28,319 bases of DNA from an uncultured Bacteroides sp. (GCF_949298305.1 NZ_CASFWU010000035.1:1-28319); one strand, 5' to 3'; numbered from the stretch's first letter, positions 15,501-22,943 are shown. Notes: generated by a model not told the origin, from the sequence alone. Numbers and translations are program-made.

Positions 15501-16619
15501 CTTGAATTCCCGTGTCCGCCGGTTGTAGTAGTTCAGTCCGCCGCCTTCTGTACCGATCCACAGATTGCCTTCCTTGTCTTCGATGGTGCGCCCCACGACA
15601 GGGTTGCTCAGTCCCTTTTTTTCTTCGGGCGAGTAGTTGTAGCGCGTATAGATTTCGTATTCGGGATTGAAGTAGTTGATGCCTCCGAAGTAAGTTCCCA
15701 GCCAGAGGGTTCCCTGCTTGTCCTTTACGATGCACCAGATGGAAGAGTGGGTCAGTCCGTCGGCCAGCACGTCATCAGCCGTGTGGTTCTGGAAGAGTCC
15801 GGTTGACTTGTTGTAGCGGTTCAGTCCGGTGAAGGTTCCTATCCATATATTCCCCAGATTGTCTTCGCAGCAGGCCCTGACGAAGTCTGACGAAATGCTG
15901 TGCGGGTTCTGGGGGTCATAGCGGAAGTTCTGCATGCTCCCGTCTGGCTTTATGCGGAACAGCCCGTGTTTCCAGCTGCCTATCCACAGGTCGCCGCTGC
16001 TGTCCTGGTAGATGCTGGTGATGTTTCCCTTTTCGATGGGGTGCGTCAGCTGCTTGTCCGTCAGTTGCAGACGGTAGATGCCGTCGGTGGTGGTGCCCAT
16101 CCATAGTGCTTCCTTGTCCATGTGCATGCAGCATATTTCCACTCCGGCTCCTGCCAGCTGGTAATATAGGTCAAAGTTGCCGGTTTTTTCGTTGTAATGG
16201 TAGATTTCGTTTTTCTTGCCTATGTAAAGCCCGTTGTTGTAATAGATGCTGTGTATGTTTCCTTGCAGCAGGGTTGTGAACTTCTGGGTAACAAGGTTGA
16301 ATTCGGCTATCCCGTCCGTGCAGAGGAGGTAGATTTTTCCGTCGAGATTGCCGACAATGCGCAGGATGGTGTTGCAGAAGAGGCTGTTTGGATTGTTCTT
16401 TTCCAGTTTGTACGTCTGTATGTCTTCTCCGTTGTAGCGGTTCAGGCCTTCACGTGTACCTATCCACAGAATCCCGTTCTCGTCTATGTAGAGGCTGTTT
16501 ACCGAGAACTGTGAAAGACCGTCGTCAGTGGTCAGATGGTTGAATATGATGTTTTGTCCCTGCAAGGTTGCAGAAACCAGACATATCAGGAACAGTATGG
16601 ATAGGGTTAACTTATGCAC
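12546..16619 (-). CDS. Hybrid two-component system sensor-regulator (HTCS)
   Basis: A 1357-residue one-protein signalling system of the inner membrane. Residues 1-21 are a signal peptide. Residues 25-650 hold repeated beta-propeller units of the Reg_prop type (LWIGTREGLNRYN, LWIGSWKHGLFR, IWIGTFTGLNRYN, LWIGTEGGGLNYYN and others). Residues about 695-770 are the Y_Y_Y domain and about 777-794 the membrane span. The histidine kinase follows with RFFTNISHEFRTPLT (phospho-His833), NNLLSNAMKHT (N950) and GGTGIGLAL. The receiver spans about 1095-1210, with E1100/D1101, phospho-Asp1143 and K1195. An AraC-type helix-turn-helix (about 1240-1340) binds DNA. The family senses a periplasmic oligosaccharide product and activates its own locus. 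Gene position at the head of the locus and the PL8/sulfatase content suggest an unsaturated glycosaminoglycan oligosaccharide as ligand. The C-terminus has an unusual acidic tail (KGEEGKEEEEAWDDGKE). Confidence 0.96.
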   Translation of the reverse strand: MHKLTLSILFLICLVSATLQGQNIIFNHLTTDDGLSQFSVNSLYIDENGILWIGTREGLNRYNGEDIQTYKLEKNNPNSLFCNTILRIVGNLDGKIYLLCTDGIAEFNLVTQKFTTLLQGNIHSIYYNNGLYIGKKNEIYHYNEKTGNFDLYYQLAGAGVEICCMHMDKEALWMGTTTDGIYRLQLTDKQLTHPIEKGNITSIYQDSSGDLWIGSWKHGLFRIKPDGSMQNFRYDPQNPHSISSDFVRACCEDNLGNIWIGTFTGLNRYNKSTGLFQNHTADDVLADGLTHSSIWCIVKDKQGTLWLGTYFGGINYFNPEYEIYTRYNYSPEEKKGLSNPVVGRTIEDKEGNLWIGTEGGGLNYYNRRTREFKWYRPGSNPANSISHNNVKSLYYDEKNEVIWIGTHLGGLNKLDIRSGRFSHYRMEENNPESLPSDIVRDIIPYGRLLIIATQNGVCLFDPDTGKCRQLFKDSNEGRKIRMVADVVFDRNGTLWIAATGEGVFSYRFDTRKLTNYRYDPKNPHSLSNNNVNNITQDSKGNLWFSTSGSGLDRYRPGSDDFENFDHAKNGLASDCIYECKESPVSGKLLMITNQGFSIFDYKKQTFQNYSTENGFPLTAVNENALCVTSDGEIYLGGTQGMISFHEMELNFTPKPYKIILSRLIVNGKEIQAGDESGILQNSLCHTKEITLNADQNMFSIEFATSNYIPANKDDIIYKLEGFSQDWNSTRGLHTITYTNLNAGTYHLLIKPEGKDASICPQIELTIHILPPYYKTPLAYLTYLTVLGVLLWYLIRTYKSRIKLRESLKYEQKHIKDVEALNQSKLRFFTNISHEFRTPLTLIVAQVETLLQVQSFTPTIYNKVLSIYKNSIQLRELITELLDFRKQEQGHMKIKVSPHNIVKFLYENFLLFQEYATVKQIELSFEKETDSLEVWYDQKQMQKVVNNLLSNAMKHTQAKDSITLSIRTEGNNAVIRVTDTGSGIDAKEVDKIFDRFYQTETPEPGYNQGGTGIGLALTKGIVELHHGTIRVESELGKGSCFIVSLPLGNMHFTEEQICRQNESMEQVEIAHPEMEGLATPEPEEENAPLRQLPESKMLIVEDNDSIREMLANIFKPYYHVLTAADGAEGLETVRREMPNIVVSDVVMPRMSGTELCKQIKGDFNTCHIPVVLLTARTAIEQNIEGLRIGADDYITKPFNTNLLISRCNNLVNSRIILQEKFSKQPQASAQMLATNPIDKELLDRAMEIIEKHLDDTEFNVNVFAREMGMARTNLFAKLKAITGQTPNDFLLTIRLKKGALMLRNNPELNITEISERIGFSSARYFAKCFKDVYHISPLAYRKGEEGKEEEEAWDDGKE

Positions 16620-16647
16620 TTTAGGTTATTTTAAAAGGATTGTTTGA

Positions 16648-16676
16648 CAAAGTTACTATAAAAAATGGAAAACAAA
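16648..16676 (-). promoter_or_regulatory. Promoter of the HTCS gene
   Basis: On the minus strand TTTG (16676-16673) is followed after 17 bp by TAACTTTG (16655-16648), close to the Bacteroides consensus TTTG-N(about 19)-TAnnTTTG. The start would be near 16640, about 20 nt before the ATG at 16619. This is the best -33/-7 pair in the window, fitting low constitutive expression of the sensor. The remaining divergent region to 16984 is AT-rich and holds a small hairpin (GCTTGC/GCAAGC near 16705-16721) but no convincing gene. Confidence 0.6.
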
Positions 16677-16875
16677 ATGATAAGGTCTATTTTTTGCAGC
16701 GTTTGCTTGCCTTCTGCAAGCCTTTAAAGGGCTGGTAGGTTGTGCGGATGCCTTTAGAACAACACGTCCGAAGTGTCTGACAAATACCCAAATTGTGCAA
16801 AAATATCTGTTTATTTCCTCCTTGTTTGTGCTCATATCCGCTAAAATGTATATTTTTGGAAGCGTATCGGACTAA

Positions 16876-16912
16876 TTTGCCTTTCCCGTATGGTCGAAAG
16901 GCCTTACCTTTG
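16876..16912 (+). promoter_or_regulatory. Candidate promoter of the kinase operon
   Basis: TACCTTTG at 16905-16912 matches the -7 consensus TAnnTTTG. A TTTG at 16876-16879 lies 25 bp upstream, farther than the usual spacing, so the -33 assignment is weak. The start near 16920 would give a leader of about 65 nt. Confidence 0.45.
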
Positions 16913-16984
16913 CGCAAGGTTGACCTGCGGAAACCGAAGTGATTCATTTTTATTTTTCTAACTTTTCAATTTTTGTAGTTTGCT

Positions 16985-18067
16985 ATGAAAGACCTTTTAT
17001 CTATTGTATCTCATTTCAAAATTCAAGGTTCTGTACAGGAAATCAAGCCTCTGGGTTCAGGGCTGATTAACGACACCTATCTGGTGGCCACCGGAGACGG
17101 AACTCCCGACTACGTGCTGCAACGCATCAACCACTCCATTTTCCAGAACGTGGAAATGCTTCAGGCCAACATCTCGGCCGTGACGGGGCACATCCGCAAG
17201 AAACTGGAGGCGAAAGGTGAAAAAGATATTGAGCGCAAAGTGCTCCACTTCATTGAAGCCGACAACGGCAAGACTTATTGGTTCGACGGCGAGAACTACT
17301 GGCGGGTGATGGTGTTCATTCCCCGTGCCAAGACCTATGAAACTGTCAATCCCGAGTATTCTTATTACGCCGGTGTCGCATTCGGCAACTTCCAGGCCAT
17401 GCTGGCCGATATTCCCGACAAGCTGGGTGAGACCATTCCCGACTTCCACAACATGGAATTCCGTCTGAAGCAGCTGCGGGACGCCGTAGCCGCCGATGCC
17501 GCCGGACGTGTCAAGGAGGTACAGTATTACCTGGACGAAATTGAACGCCGTGCCGAAGAAATGTGCAAGGCCGAGCGCCTGCACCGTGAGGGCGCATTGC
17601 CCAAACGCGTCTGCCACTGCGACACGAAGGTGAACAACATGATGTTCGACGAGGACGGCAGCGTGCTCTGCGTCATCGACCTCGACACCGTGATGCCCAG
17701 CTTCATCTTCTCCGACTACGGAGACTTCCTGCGCTCCGCCGCCAATACGGGTCTGGAGGACGACAAGAACCTGGACAACGTCAACTTCAACATGGAGATT
17801 TTCAAGGCCTTCACCAAGGGCTATCTGGAGTCTGCCAAGTCTTTCCTGCTGCCCGTCGAGGTGGAGAACCTGCCCTACGCCGCCGCCCTCTTCCCCTACA
17901 TGCAGTGCGTGCGCTTCCTGGCCGACTACATCAACGGCGACACCTATTATAAGATACAATATCCCGAGCACAACCTGGTGCGCACCAAGGCGCAGTTCAA
18001 GTTGTTGCAGAGCGTGGAGGAGCATACTCCTGCCATGAAGGAATTCATCGCTTCGTGCATGGGATAA
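16985..18067 (+). CDS. Phosphotransferase (APH-fold) sugar kinase, N-acetylhexosamine kinase-like
   Basis: A 360-residue cytosolic protein with the aminoglycoside-phosphotransferase/choline-kinase fold. Near the N-terminus IKPLGSGLINDTYLVATGDG acts as the nucleotide loop and YVLQRIN supplies the usual lobe-1 strand. The catalytic loop is CHCDTKVNNMMFD (His211, Asp213, Asn218), followed by the metal-binding VIDLDTVMPSFIFSDYGD (Asp232, Asp234). Similar proteins include the N-acetylhexosamine 1-kinase NahK, which phosphorylates GlcNAc/GalNAc at C1. In Bacteroides such genes are often named 'mucin desulfatase' or aminoglycoside phosphotransferase, which is misleading. Divergence from the HTCS of a lyase/sulfatase locus suggests it may phosphorylate the hexosamine released from the glycan. 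That link is inference. The next gene starts 13 bp downstream. Confidence 0.82.
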   Translation: MKDLLSIVSHFKIQGSVQEIKPLGSGLINDTYLVATGDGTPDYVLQRINHSIFQNVEMLQANISAVTGHIRKKLEAKGEKDIERKVLHFIEADNGKTYWFDGENYWRVMVFIPRAKTYETVNPEYSYYAGVAFGNFQAMLADIPDKLGETIPDFHNMEFRLKQLRDAVAADAAGRVKEVQYYLDEIERRAEEMCKAERLHREGALPKRVCHCDTKVNNMMFDEDGSVLCVIDLDTVMPSFIFSDYGDFLRSAANTGLEDDKNLDNVNFNMEIFKAFTKGYLESAKSFLLPVEVENLPYAAALFPYMQCVRFLADYINGDTYYKIQYPEHNLVRTKAQFKLLQSVEEHTPAMKEFIASCMG

Positions 18068-18080
18068 AAAACGTTGCGTT

Positions 18081-18731
18081 ATGAAAGAACTGTGGATAAA
18101 GAAAATCTCGGCGGAGGGTCTCTCCGCCGAGGCGGTGCCCGCGCTGCTGGACAAGGAAGGAGTGGCCTTCCAGCCCATTGACAACGTGAATTGGGCCGAG
18201 TGGCCCTACCGTCCCGAGGTGCGTTTCCGTGCCGCCCATACGTCCGATGCCATCCTGCTCCACTACCGGGTGAGCGAGGCTTCGGTGCGTGCCGTGGCCG
18301 GAGCCGACAACGGCCCCGTGTGGGAAGATGCCTGTGTGGAGTTCTTCTCGGTGCCAGCCGCCGACGGAGTCTATTATAATATGGAATGTAACTGTGCCGG
18401 AACCCTGCTGGTGGGCGCGGGTGCCGGACGCGAGGACCGCCGGCGTGCCCCGCAGGACGTGCTCGACCGCGTGCAGCGCTGGACTTCGCTGGGCCGCGCC
18501 TCCTTCGAGGAGCGCGTGGGCGAATGCAGTTGGGAGCTGGCCCTGATTGTCCCCTGTTCCACCTTCTTCCTGCACGACCTCCGCTCGCTGGACGGACTGA
18601 CCATGACGGGCAATTTCTACAAGTGTGGCGACAAGCTCCGTACACCCCACTTCCTTTCGTGGAATCCGATAGACTTGCCTTCCCCCAACTTCCACTGCCC
18701 GCAGTTCTTCGGCACACTGCGGTTTGAGTGA
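18081..18731 (+). CDS. CBM9-like carbohydrate-binding family protein
   Basis: A 216-residue protein with no signal peptide. The layout fits the 'carbohydrate-binding family 9-like' group: VNWAEWPYRPEVRFRAAHTS at about 39-58, then LLHYRVSE, the WEDACVEFFSVPA motif (about 82-94) and a terminal NFYKCGDKLRTPHFLSWNPI segment typical of these single-domain proteins, with aromatic residues for a sugar platform. Real CBM9 modules are attached to secreted xylanases; this free-standing cytosolic-looking form has no settled role. It begins 13 bp after the kinase stop, so the two are probably one operon and may act on the same sugar. Confidence 0.75.
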   Translation: MKELWIKKISAEGLSAEAVPALLDKEGVAFQPIDNVNWAEWPYRPEVRFRAAHTSDAILLHYRVSEASVRAVAGADNGPVWEDACVEFFSVPAADGVYYNMECNCAGTLLVGAGAGREDRRRAPQDVLDRVQRWTSLGRASFEERVGECSWELALIVPCSTFFLHDLRSLDGLTMTGNFYKCGDKLRTPHFLSWNPIDLPSPNFHCPQFFGTLRFE

Positions 18732-18776
18732 CGGGAAGAGAAGGGGACTGCAATGTCCCGGCCCTTTCATCGTATG

Positions 18777-18830
18777 AGTGACGGGCTGCAAGTGGCGGGT
18801 TGATTTGCCCCGTCCTTGCAGCCCGTCACT
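18777..18830. terminator. Bidirectional terminator hairpin with 16-bp perfect stem
   Basis: AGTGACGGGCTGCAAG (18777-18792) and CTTGCAGCCCGTCACT (18815-18830) are exact reverse complements, with further partial pairing inside the 22-nt loop (GGCGGG with CCCCGTC). It separates the CBM9-like gene (stop 18731, +) from the DUF6377-like gene (stop 18844, -). T-rich flanks are modest on both strands. Confidence 0.8.
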
Positions 18831-18843
18831 GTTTGGCGAGGCT

Positions 18844-20460
18844 TTAAAGTTCCATGACGCGTTGCTCGAAAGTCTCCTTGTCGCCCTTGGCCTTGTTGCG
18901 CAGCTTGCTGCGGTAGTTGTAGATGGTGGTCAGGGAGTAGCCCAGAAAGTGGGCGATGCGGTTGGAGTCTGCGATGCCCAGCCTTATCAGCGCGAAGATG
19001 CGCAGTTCCGTGCTCAGCAGTTCGCCCGGCTTCGGGCTGATTTCCTCGCCTTCGGCAAGCAGGCCGTTGAAGTCGGCCACAAAATTGGGGAACAGTTCGA
19101 GGAACGAGCGGTCAAACTCCATATAGAAGTTCTTGCGTTCCTCGCGGATGGTTTCGGTGGAGCGTATTGCCTTGAACAGGTCCTCTATTTTCGATGACAT
19201 GGCCAGCTTCTCCAGCGAGCGGCGGTTCTGCTCCATCTGCTCCAGGTAATAGACGCAGCGGTCCAGATAATGGGCAATGTAGGCTTCCTTGATTTTCCCC
19301 GTCAGCGCCAGTTCTCCGTTCGATGTTTCCAGCTTTTGGTTGGCTGTGGCAAGCTCTGCCCTCATTTCCGCCATCTTTTTCGTCCACCAGCCCAGCCCGG
19401 TCACTATGACTGCCAGTAGAATGAACAGAATGAAACTCACAATCAAAAGCAGCTGGGTCCTTTGGTGGGCTTCTTCTTTCATCTTGCCAAAATTTTTATG
19501 GATGATGGCATAGAAGTTCCCGCTTTCCATCGTGCGCAGCCGTGCGTTGCAGGCGATGGCGTCTTCCGCAGAGCAGACCACGTAGCGGAAGGCCCGTTCG
19601 ATGTCCCCTTGCTGATACAATATCCACGCCAGCTTTTGCAGGGCCGCATATTCGCGCACCGCGGACTGCAGGTCCAGGATGGCGGTCTGTGCCAGGTGAT
19701 AGATGAGCTGTGTGGTGTCGCCTTCCATCCAGTAGGCTTCGGACAGGGCATAGTGCAGGTAGGTGCGCGGCTTGGTGTCCGTTGCTTCCGCCAGCAGTTT
19801 TTCCAGTCGTCGGGCCACCTCTCCCGGCTTTTCGGTCAGCAGCAGTTTTTCGGAGAACACGATGTCGTGGTTGGTGTCGGGGGGCAGCAGGGTCAGGATG
19901 GAGTCCCGGTACTCGTTGGCTTTTCGGGCATACAGGTCGCCGCCATACGGCCCTTCCACATATTCCGCCATGTTGGTGTAGTGCGAGCAGCAGACGCTGT
20001 AATAATACCCCCTCATGCCCGGGCTCATGATGGAGTGGTCCACCGCCTTCAGGGTGTTGTGGGTCTCCAGGCACAGCCCCATCACGCCGTACACCTCGGC
20101 ACGGTTTATCAAGACTTCGTTCTGCAAGTCCGGATTGTTGAGCAGGGGCAGCATTTCTTCTTTCTTTCCGACATAATAAAAGGAAGAGTCCGCCTGGTAG
20201 TGCAGGTACTCATAGAACAGCGAGCCGTAGAGCGAATACTTTTTCCATTTGTCTTCCGCCCGGGCCGCCTCTTTCCGCAGGCTGTCAATCTTGGCTTCCT
20301 GGCGGGCGTGGATGGCGGGCTTGGCTTCGATGAGCGAGTCCAGTTTCTGCAATGCTTCTTTTATCTTGCCTTCATCGGCCGCAGCGTGGGCGGCGGGAGC
20401 AATGAATGTCAAGATGATGCAGGTCATCAGGAATACGATGGTTTTCATAGGCTTGTACAT
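18844..20460 (-). CDS. DUF6377-like membrane-anchored TPR/HTH regulator
   Basis: A 538-residue protein, or 534 from the second ATG at 20448 (MKTIVFLMTCII), which gives a better signal peptide. Residues about 28-325 are periplasmic and alpha-helical with degenerate TPR repeats (for example YLHYALSEAYWMEGDTTQLI and ALQKLAWILYQQGDIERAF). A single membrane span lies at about 335-357 (TQLLLIVSFILFILLAVIVT), then a coiled coil (MRAELATANQKLETSNGELA), and the C-terminus carries a LuxR-like helix-turn-helix (STELRIFALIRLGIADSN, then RIAHFLGYSLTTIYNYRSKL, about 482-520). This matches the DUF6377 arrangement as I know it. It would sense an envelope signal and bind DNA from the membrane. Divergence from the fimbrial operon suggests that operon as its target, but this is inferred. 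Confidence 0.78.
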   Translation of the reverse strand: MYKPMKTIVFLMTCIILTFIAPAAHAAADEGKIKEALQKLDSLIEAKPAIHARQEAKIDSLRKEAARAEDKWKKYSLYGSLFYEYLHYQADSSFYYVGKKEEMLPLLNNPDLQNEVLINRAEVYGVMGLCLETHNTLKAVDHSIMSPGMRGYYYSVCCSHYTNMAEYVEGPYGGDLYARKANEYRDSILTLLPPDTNHDIVFSEKLLLTEKPGEVARRLEKLLAEATDTKPRTYLHYALSEAYWMEGDTTQLIYHLAQTAILDLQSAVREYAALQKLAWILYQQGDIERAFRYVVCSAEDAIACNARLRTMESGNFYAIIHKNFGKMKEEAHQRTQLLLIVSFILFILLAVIVTGLGWWTKKMAEMRAELATANQKLETSNGELALTGKIKEAYIAHYLDRCVYYLEQMEQNRRSLEKLAMSSKIEDLFKAIRSTETIREERKNFYMEFDRSFLELFPNFVADFNGLLAEGEEISPKPGELLSTELRIFALIRLGIADSNRIAHFLGYSLTTIYNYRSKLRNKAKGDKETFEQRVMEL

Positions 20461-20497
20461 CTCTTAAGAGCTTGAAGGTTTTGTTTGCGGTATGTCG

Positions 20498-20505
20498 CAA
20501 AGATA
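20498..20505 (-). promoter_or_regulatory. Candidate -7 element of the DUF6377-like gene
   Basis: The minus strand reads TATCTTTG, matching TAnnTTTG, about 40 bp before the ATG. No clear -33 element is present in the AT-rich divergent region. Confidence 0.45.
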
Positions 20506-20667
20506 AATATTTTATTTGATATTACTTTTCTGAGGCCTGCTTCTTTCTACATTCCATTTACTTTTTGCCCTATTCCATTTTGATTTATCTGCCTGATAGA
20601 TAGACAGATGGTTTTTCGTTTCATTTATATTTTAAAAATAACGGCAAAAACGGTTTTGATTCTAAAA

Positions 20668-20675
20668 TAACTTTG
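20668..20675 (+). promoter_or_regulatory. Candidate -7 element of the fimbrial operon
   Basis: TAACTTTG matches TAnnTTTG and would start transcription near 20683, about 20 nt before the ATG at 20704. A TTTG lies only 9 bp upstream (20655-20658), too close to be a -33 box, so an activator is likely needed. An imperfect dyad ATCTG/CAGAT (about 20587-20610) lies further up and could be an operator. Confidence 0.5.
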
Positions 20676-20703
20676 CGGCATCAAACTCAAGCTCGTAAGC
20701 ACT

Positions 20704-21276
20704 ATGAAAAGAGAACGCACACTTTTCCTTTTATTCTTGCTCCTCGCCTTGTCGGCAGAGGCCTTCGGGCAGCAGGCAGTCCTTAAGACCAACCTGCTCT
20801 ATTGGACTACCGGGACGCCCAATCTCAGTGTGGAGGTCGCCACGGGAAAGAAGCATTCCTTCTCGCTGGCTGGCGGTTTCCAGCCCTGGCAATACTCCGA
20901 CAGCAAGAAGCTGAAGCATTGGCTCCTGCAGCCCGAGTTCCGCTATTGGCCCTGCGAGACCTTCAACAGCCACTTCTGGGGCATCCACGCGCTGGGCGGG
21001 CAGTTCAATGCCGGCGGCGTCAAGCTCCCCTTCGGCATCTTCCCCGCGCTCGGGGAGAACCGCTACCAGGGCTGGGCCGTGGGCGCAGGCCTTTCCTACG
21101 GCTACCACTGGATGCTCAACCGCAAGTGGAGCCTGGAGTTCAGCCTCGGAGTGGGATACCTGTACATTGACTACAAGAAGTACAAGTGCGCCCAGTGCGG
21201 CGAGGCGCAGAAAGACACCCACCGCAACTACGTAGGCCCCACCAAGGCCGCCATTAACCTGATTTATGTACTATAA
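20704..21276 (+). CDS. DUF3575-family outer-membrane beta-barrel protein
   Basis: A 190-residue exported protein. The signal peptide (1-22) ends AEAFGQ. The remainder is built of short alternating strands: LKTNLLYWTTGTPNLSVEV at about 27-45, HSFSLAGGFQPWQY, LLQPEFRYWPCETFNSHFWG, YGYHWMLNRKWSLEFSLGVG and a final INLIYVL. This is the DUF3575 pattern of a small eight-stranded barrel. CAQCGEAQKD near 165 adds two Cys in an outer loop region. In Bacteroides such genes often open fimbrial operons and are followed by DUF3868 genes, as here 15 bp later; the exact job (secretion aid, anchoring or cell-wall link) is unknown to me. Confidence 0.85.
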   Translation: MKRERTLFLLFLLLALSAEAFGQQAVLKTNLLYWTTGTPNLSVEVATGKKHSFSLAGGFQPWQYSDSKKLKHWLLQPEFRYWPCETFNSHFWGIHALGGQFNAGGVKLPFGIFPALGENRYQGWAVGAGLSYGYHWMLNRKWSLEFSLGVGYLYIDYKKYKCAQCGEAQKDTHRNYVGPTKAAINLIYVL

Positions 21277-21291
21277 ACCTTTACACGCGAT

Positions 21292-22722
21292 ATGAGAACG
21301 AACCGATACCTGCTTTTCATGCTTTGCCTGTTGGCGGCAGCCGTCCTCAGGGCGGAACAGGAGCCGGACTATACCTTCCGGATTTCTGCCGACAGCATCC
21401 GCACGGCCGGAGGGCGTGTCAGCATCAGCTTCACCCTCGACTTGGGCGAGCGCATTGTCTACAGCCAGCACAAGCGCATCCTGACCCCCGTCATCTGCAC
21501 AGCCGACCGCAGCCGGCAGCTCGACCTGCCCGCCGTCGTGGTCAACGGCCACAACCGCGCCATCAAGGAGCAGCGCGCCGGACGGGCCGAAGGACAGCCC
21601 GCCGACGTCTATCTTACCCTGACGGGCAACCGCCCTTCCAACCGCACGGTCAGCTACCGCACCCGCGTGGACTACCAGCCCTGGATGGAGCAGGCCGTCC
21701 TCACCCTGCGGCAGGACGTGCTGGGATGCGCCTGCGGCGGGCTGCTGGAGCAGGAGCAGGAAGTGAAGGGCCAACTGCTCTACGCCCCCCAACTCAGCAC
21801 CAGCCCCGAGATGGAGTGTCCCAAGGACTTCGTGCAGCGCAAGATAGAGAAGGACGCCTTCCTCATCTATCCCGTCAACCAGACCCGCCTCTACCCCGAC
21901 CGCTACGGCAACCGCGCCGAACTGCTCAAGATTGACTCGGCCATGAACTACGTGCAGCAGAACCCCGACTACGAGATACGCCGCATCGAAATCACCGGAT
22001 TCGCCTCGCCCGAAGGCAGCTACGAACACAACGTGGAGCTGGCCGAAGGACGTGCAGGCGCCCTCAAGGACTACATCCTGAAACGCTACGCCGCCGACCC
22101 CGCCCTGATGGACGTGCGCCCCGGCGCCGAGAACTGGGAAGGACTGGCTGAGGTGATTGCCGCCGGACAGATGCCCTACAAGGAAGACATGCTGCAAATC
22201 ATAGACAGCATTGCCGATCCCGACGGCCGCGAGGCGGCCATCCGCCGGCTGGACGGCGGCCGGACCTACCGGACCCTGCTCACCACCGTCTACCCCGGCC
22301 TGCGCAAGAACACCTTCACCATCAGCTACATCAGCCGCGAACGCACCCCCGAGGCCGCCCGCGACCTGGCACTCAGCCGCCCGCAGGAGCTCAACGCCTA
22401 CGAGTTCTACACCGTGGCCCACCGCTTCTGCGCCGACGACCCCGAGGCATACCGCCGCCTGCTGCTCACCGCCGCCGACACCTATCCCGACAATGCCGTG
22501 GCCTGCAACAACGCGGCAGGCATCTGCCTGCGGGACGGAGACTACGAGCAGGCCGAACGCTACCTGTCGCAGACCGCCAACGAGCCCTTCACCTGGAACA
22601 ACCGCGGCTACCTGCTGTGGATGAAGGGCGAAAGGGAAGAAGCCGCCGTGTGGTGGAGAAAAGCCGCCGGACAAGGCGACCCCACCGCCCGGCACAACCT
22701 GGAGGAATTGGAGAAGAGATGA
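21292..22722 (+). CDS. DUF3868 protein with OmpA-like and TPR segments
   Basis: A 476-residue envelope protein with a signal peptide (1-21, ending VLRA). Residues 25-175 form the beta-rich DUF3868 domain and contain GCACGG (145-150). Residues 190-265 resemble an OmpA-type peptidoglycan-binding domain: IEITGFASPEGSYEHNVELA and EGRAGALKDYIL (232-263), where the conserved S-P-E-G and the R/A-rich helix correspond to the OmpA pattern. The C-terminus (about 385-470) has TPR-like helices (ADTYPDNAVACNNAAGICLR, then DGDYEQAERYL, then NNRGYLLWMKGEREEAAVWW). It probably ties the DUF3575 barrel or the pilus base to peptidoglycan. Start chosen at the ATG 15 bp after the previous stop; the region is very GC-rich. 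Confidence 0.85.
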   Translation: MRTNRYLLFMLCLLAAAVLRAEQEPDYTFRISADSIRTAGGRVSISFTLDLGERIVYSQHKRILTPVICTADRSRQLDLPAVVVNGHNRAIKEQRAGRAEGQPADVYLTLTGNRPSNRTVSYRTRVDYQPWMEQAVLTLRQDVLGCACGGLLEQEQEVKGQLLYAPQLSTSPEMECPKDFVQRKIEKDAFLIYPVNQTRLYPDRYGNRAELLKIDSAMNYVQQNPDYEIRRIEITGFASPEGSYEHNVELAEGRAGALKDYILKRYAADPALMDVRPGAENWEGLAEVIAAGQMPYKEDMLQIIDSIADPDGREAAIRRLDGGRTYRTLLTTVYPGLRKNTFTISYISRERTPEAARDLALSRPQELNAYEFYTVAHRFCADDPEAYRRLLLTAADTYPDNAVACNNAAGICLRDGDYEQAERYLSQTANEPFTWNNRGYLLWMKGEREEAAVWWRKAAGQGDPTARHNLEELEKR

Positions 22723-22732
22723 AGAATTTACT

Positions 22733-22870
22733 CAAGTTTCGCAAGTGCGAAACTTGCAGGAGTTAAAGGAGTTAAAAGGAGTTATCGCCCGTCAGGGCGG
22801 GCTTGGGAGTTAAAGGCCAATAGATTCTGCTACCGTAGATTGCTTCTTTATGATACTATCGGCTTTAACT
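22733..22870. repeat. Composite hairpin and short-repeat region
   Basis: The 261-bp gap after the DUF3868 stop contains no gene but much structure. CAAGTTTCGCA (22733-22743) and TGCGAAACTTG (22746-22756) are an 11-bp perfect hairpin with a 2-nt loop. GGAGTTAAA occurs at 22759-22767, 22768-22776 and 22806-22814, with a variant GGAGTTAT at 22778-22785. CGCCC-gtca-GGGCG at 22786-22799 is a second hairpin. AGTTAAAGGCC (22808-22818) is matched by GGCTTTAACT (22861-22870). TTTCCGG (22905-22911) pairs with CCGGAAA (22924-22930). Such composites resemble dispersed intergenic repeats or a folded RNA leader. Confidence 0.75.
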
Positions 22871-22943
22871 TCTGACAGAGCAAAGCGAAGTGATAACTTC
22901 TTAATTTCCGGCAAAATGATAAACCGGAAACTTGAGCTATTAA

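Noticed and set aside
16687..16947. 86-codon minus-strand frame in the HTCS-kinase divergent region
   Set aside because: It runs through the candidate kinase promoter, is Lys-rich without a recognisable fold, and lacks a clear ribosome-binding or promoter signal.
21271..22695. 474-codon minus-strand frame opposite the DUF3868 gene
   Set aside because: Shadow frame in very GC-rich DNA; the + strand protein has a signal peptide and recognisable OmpA/TPR segments.
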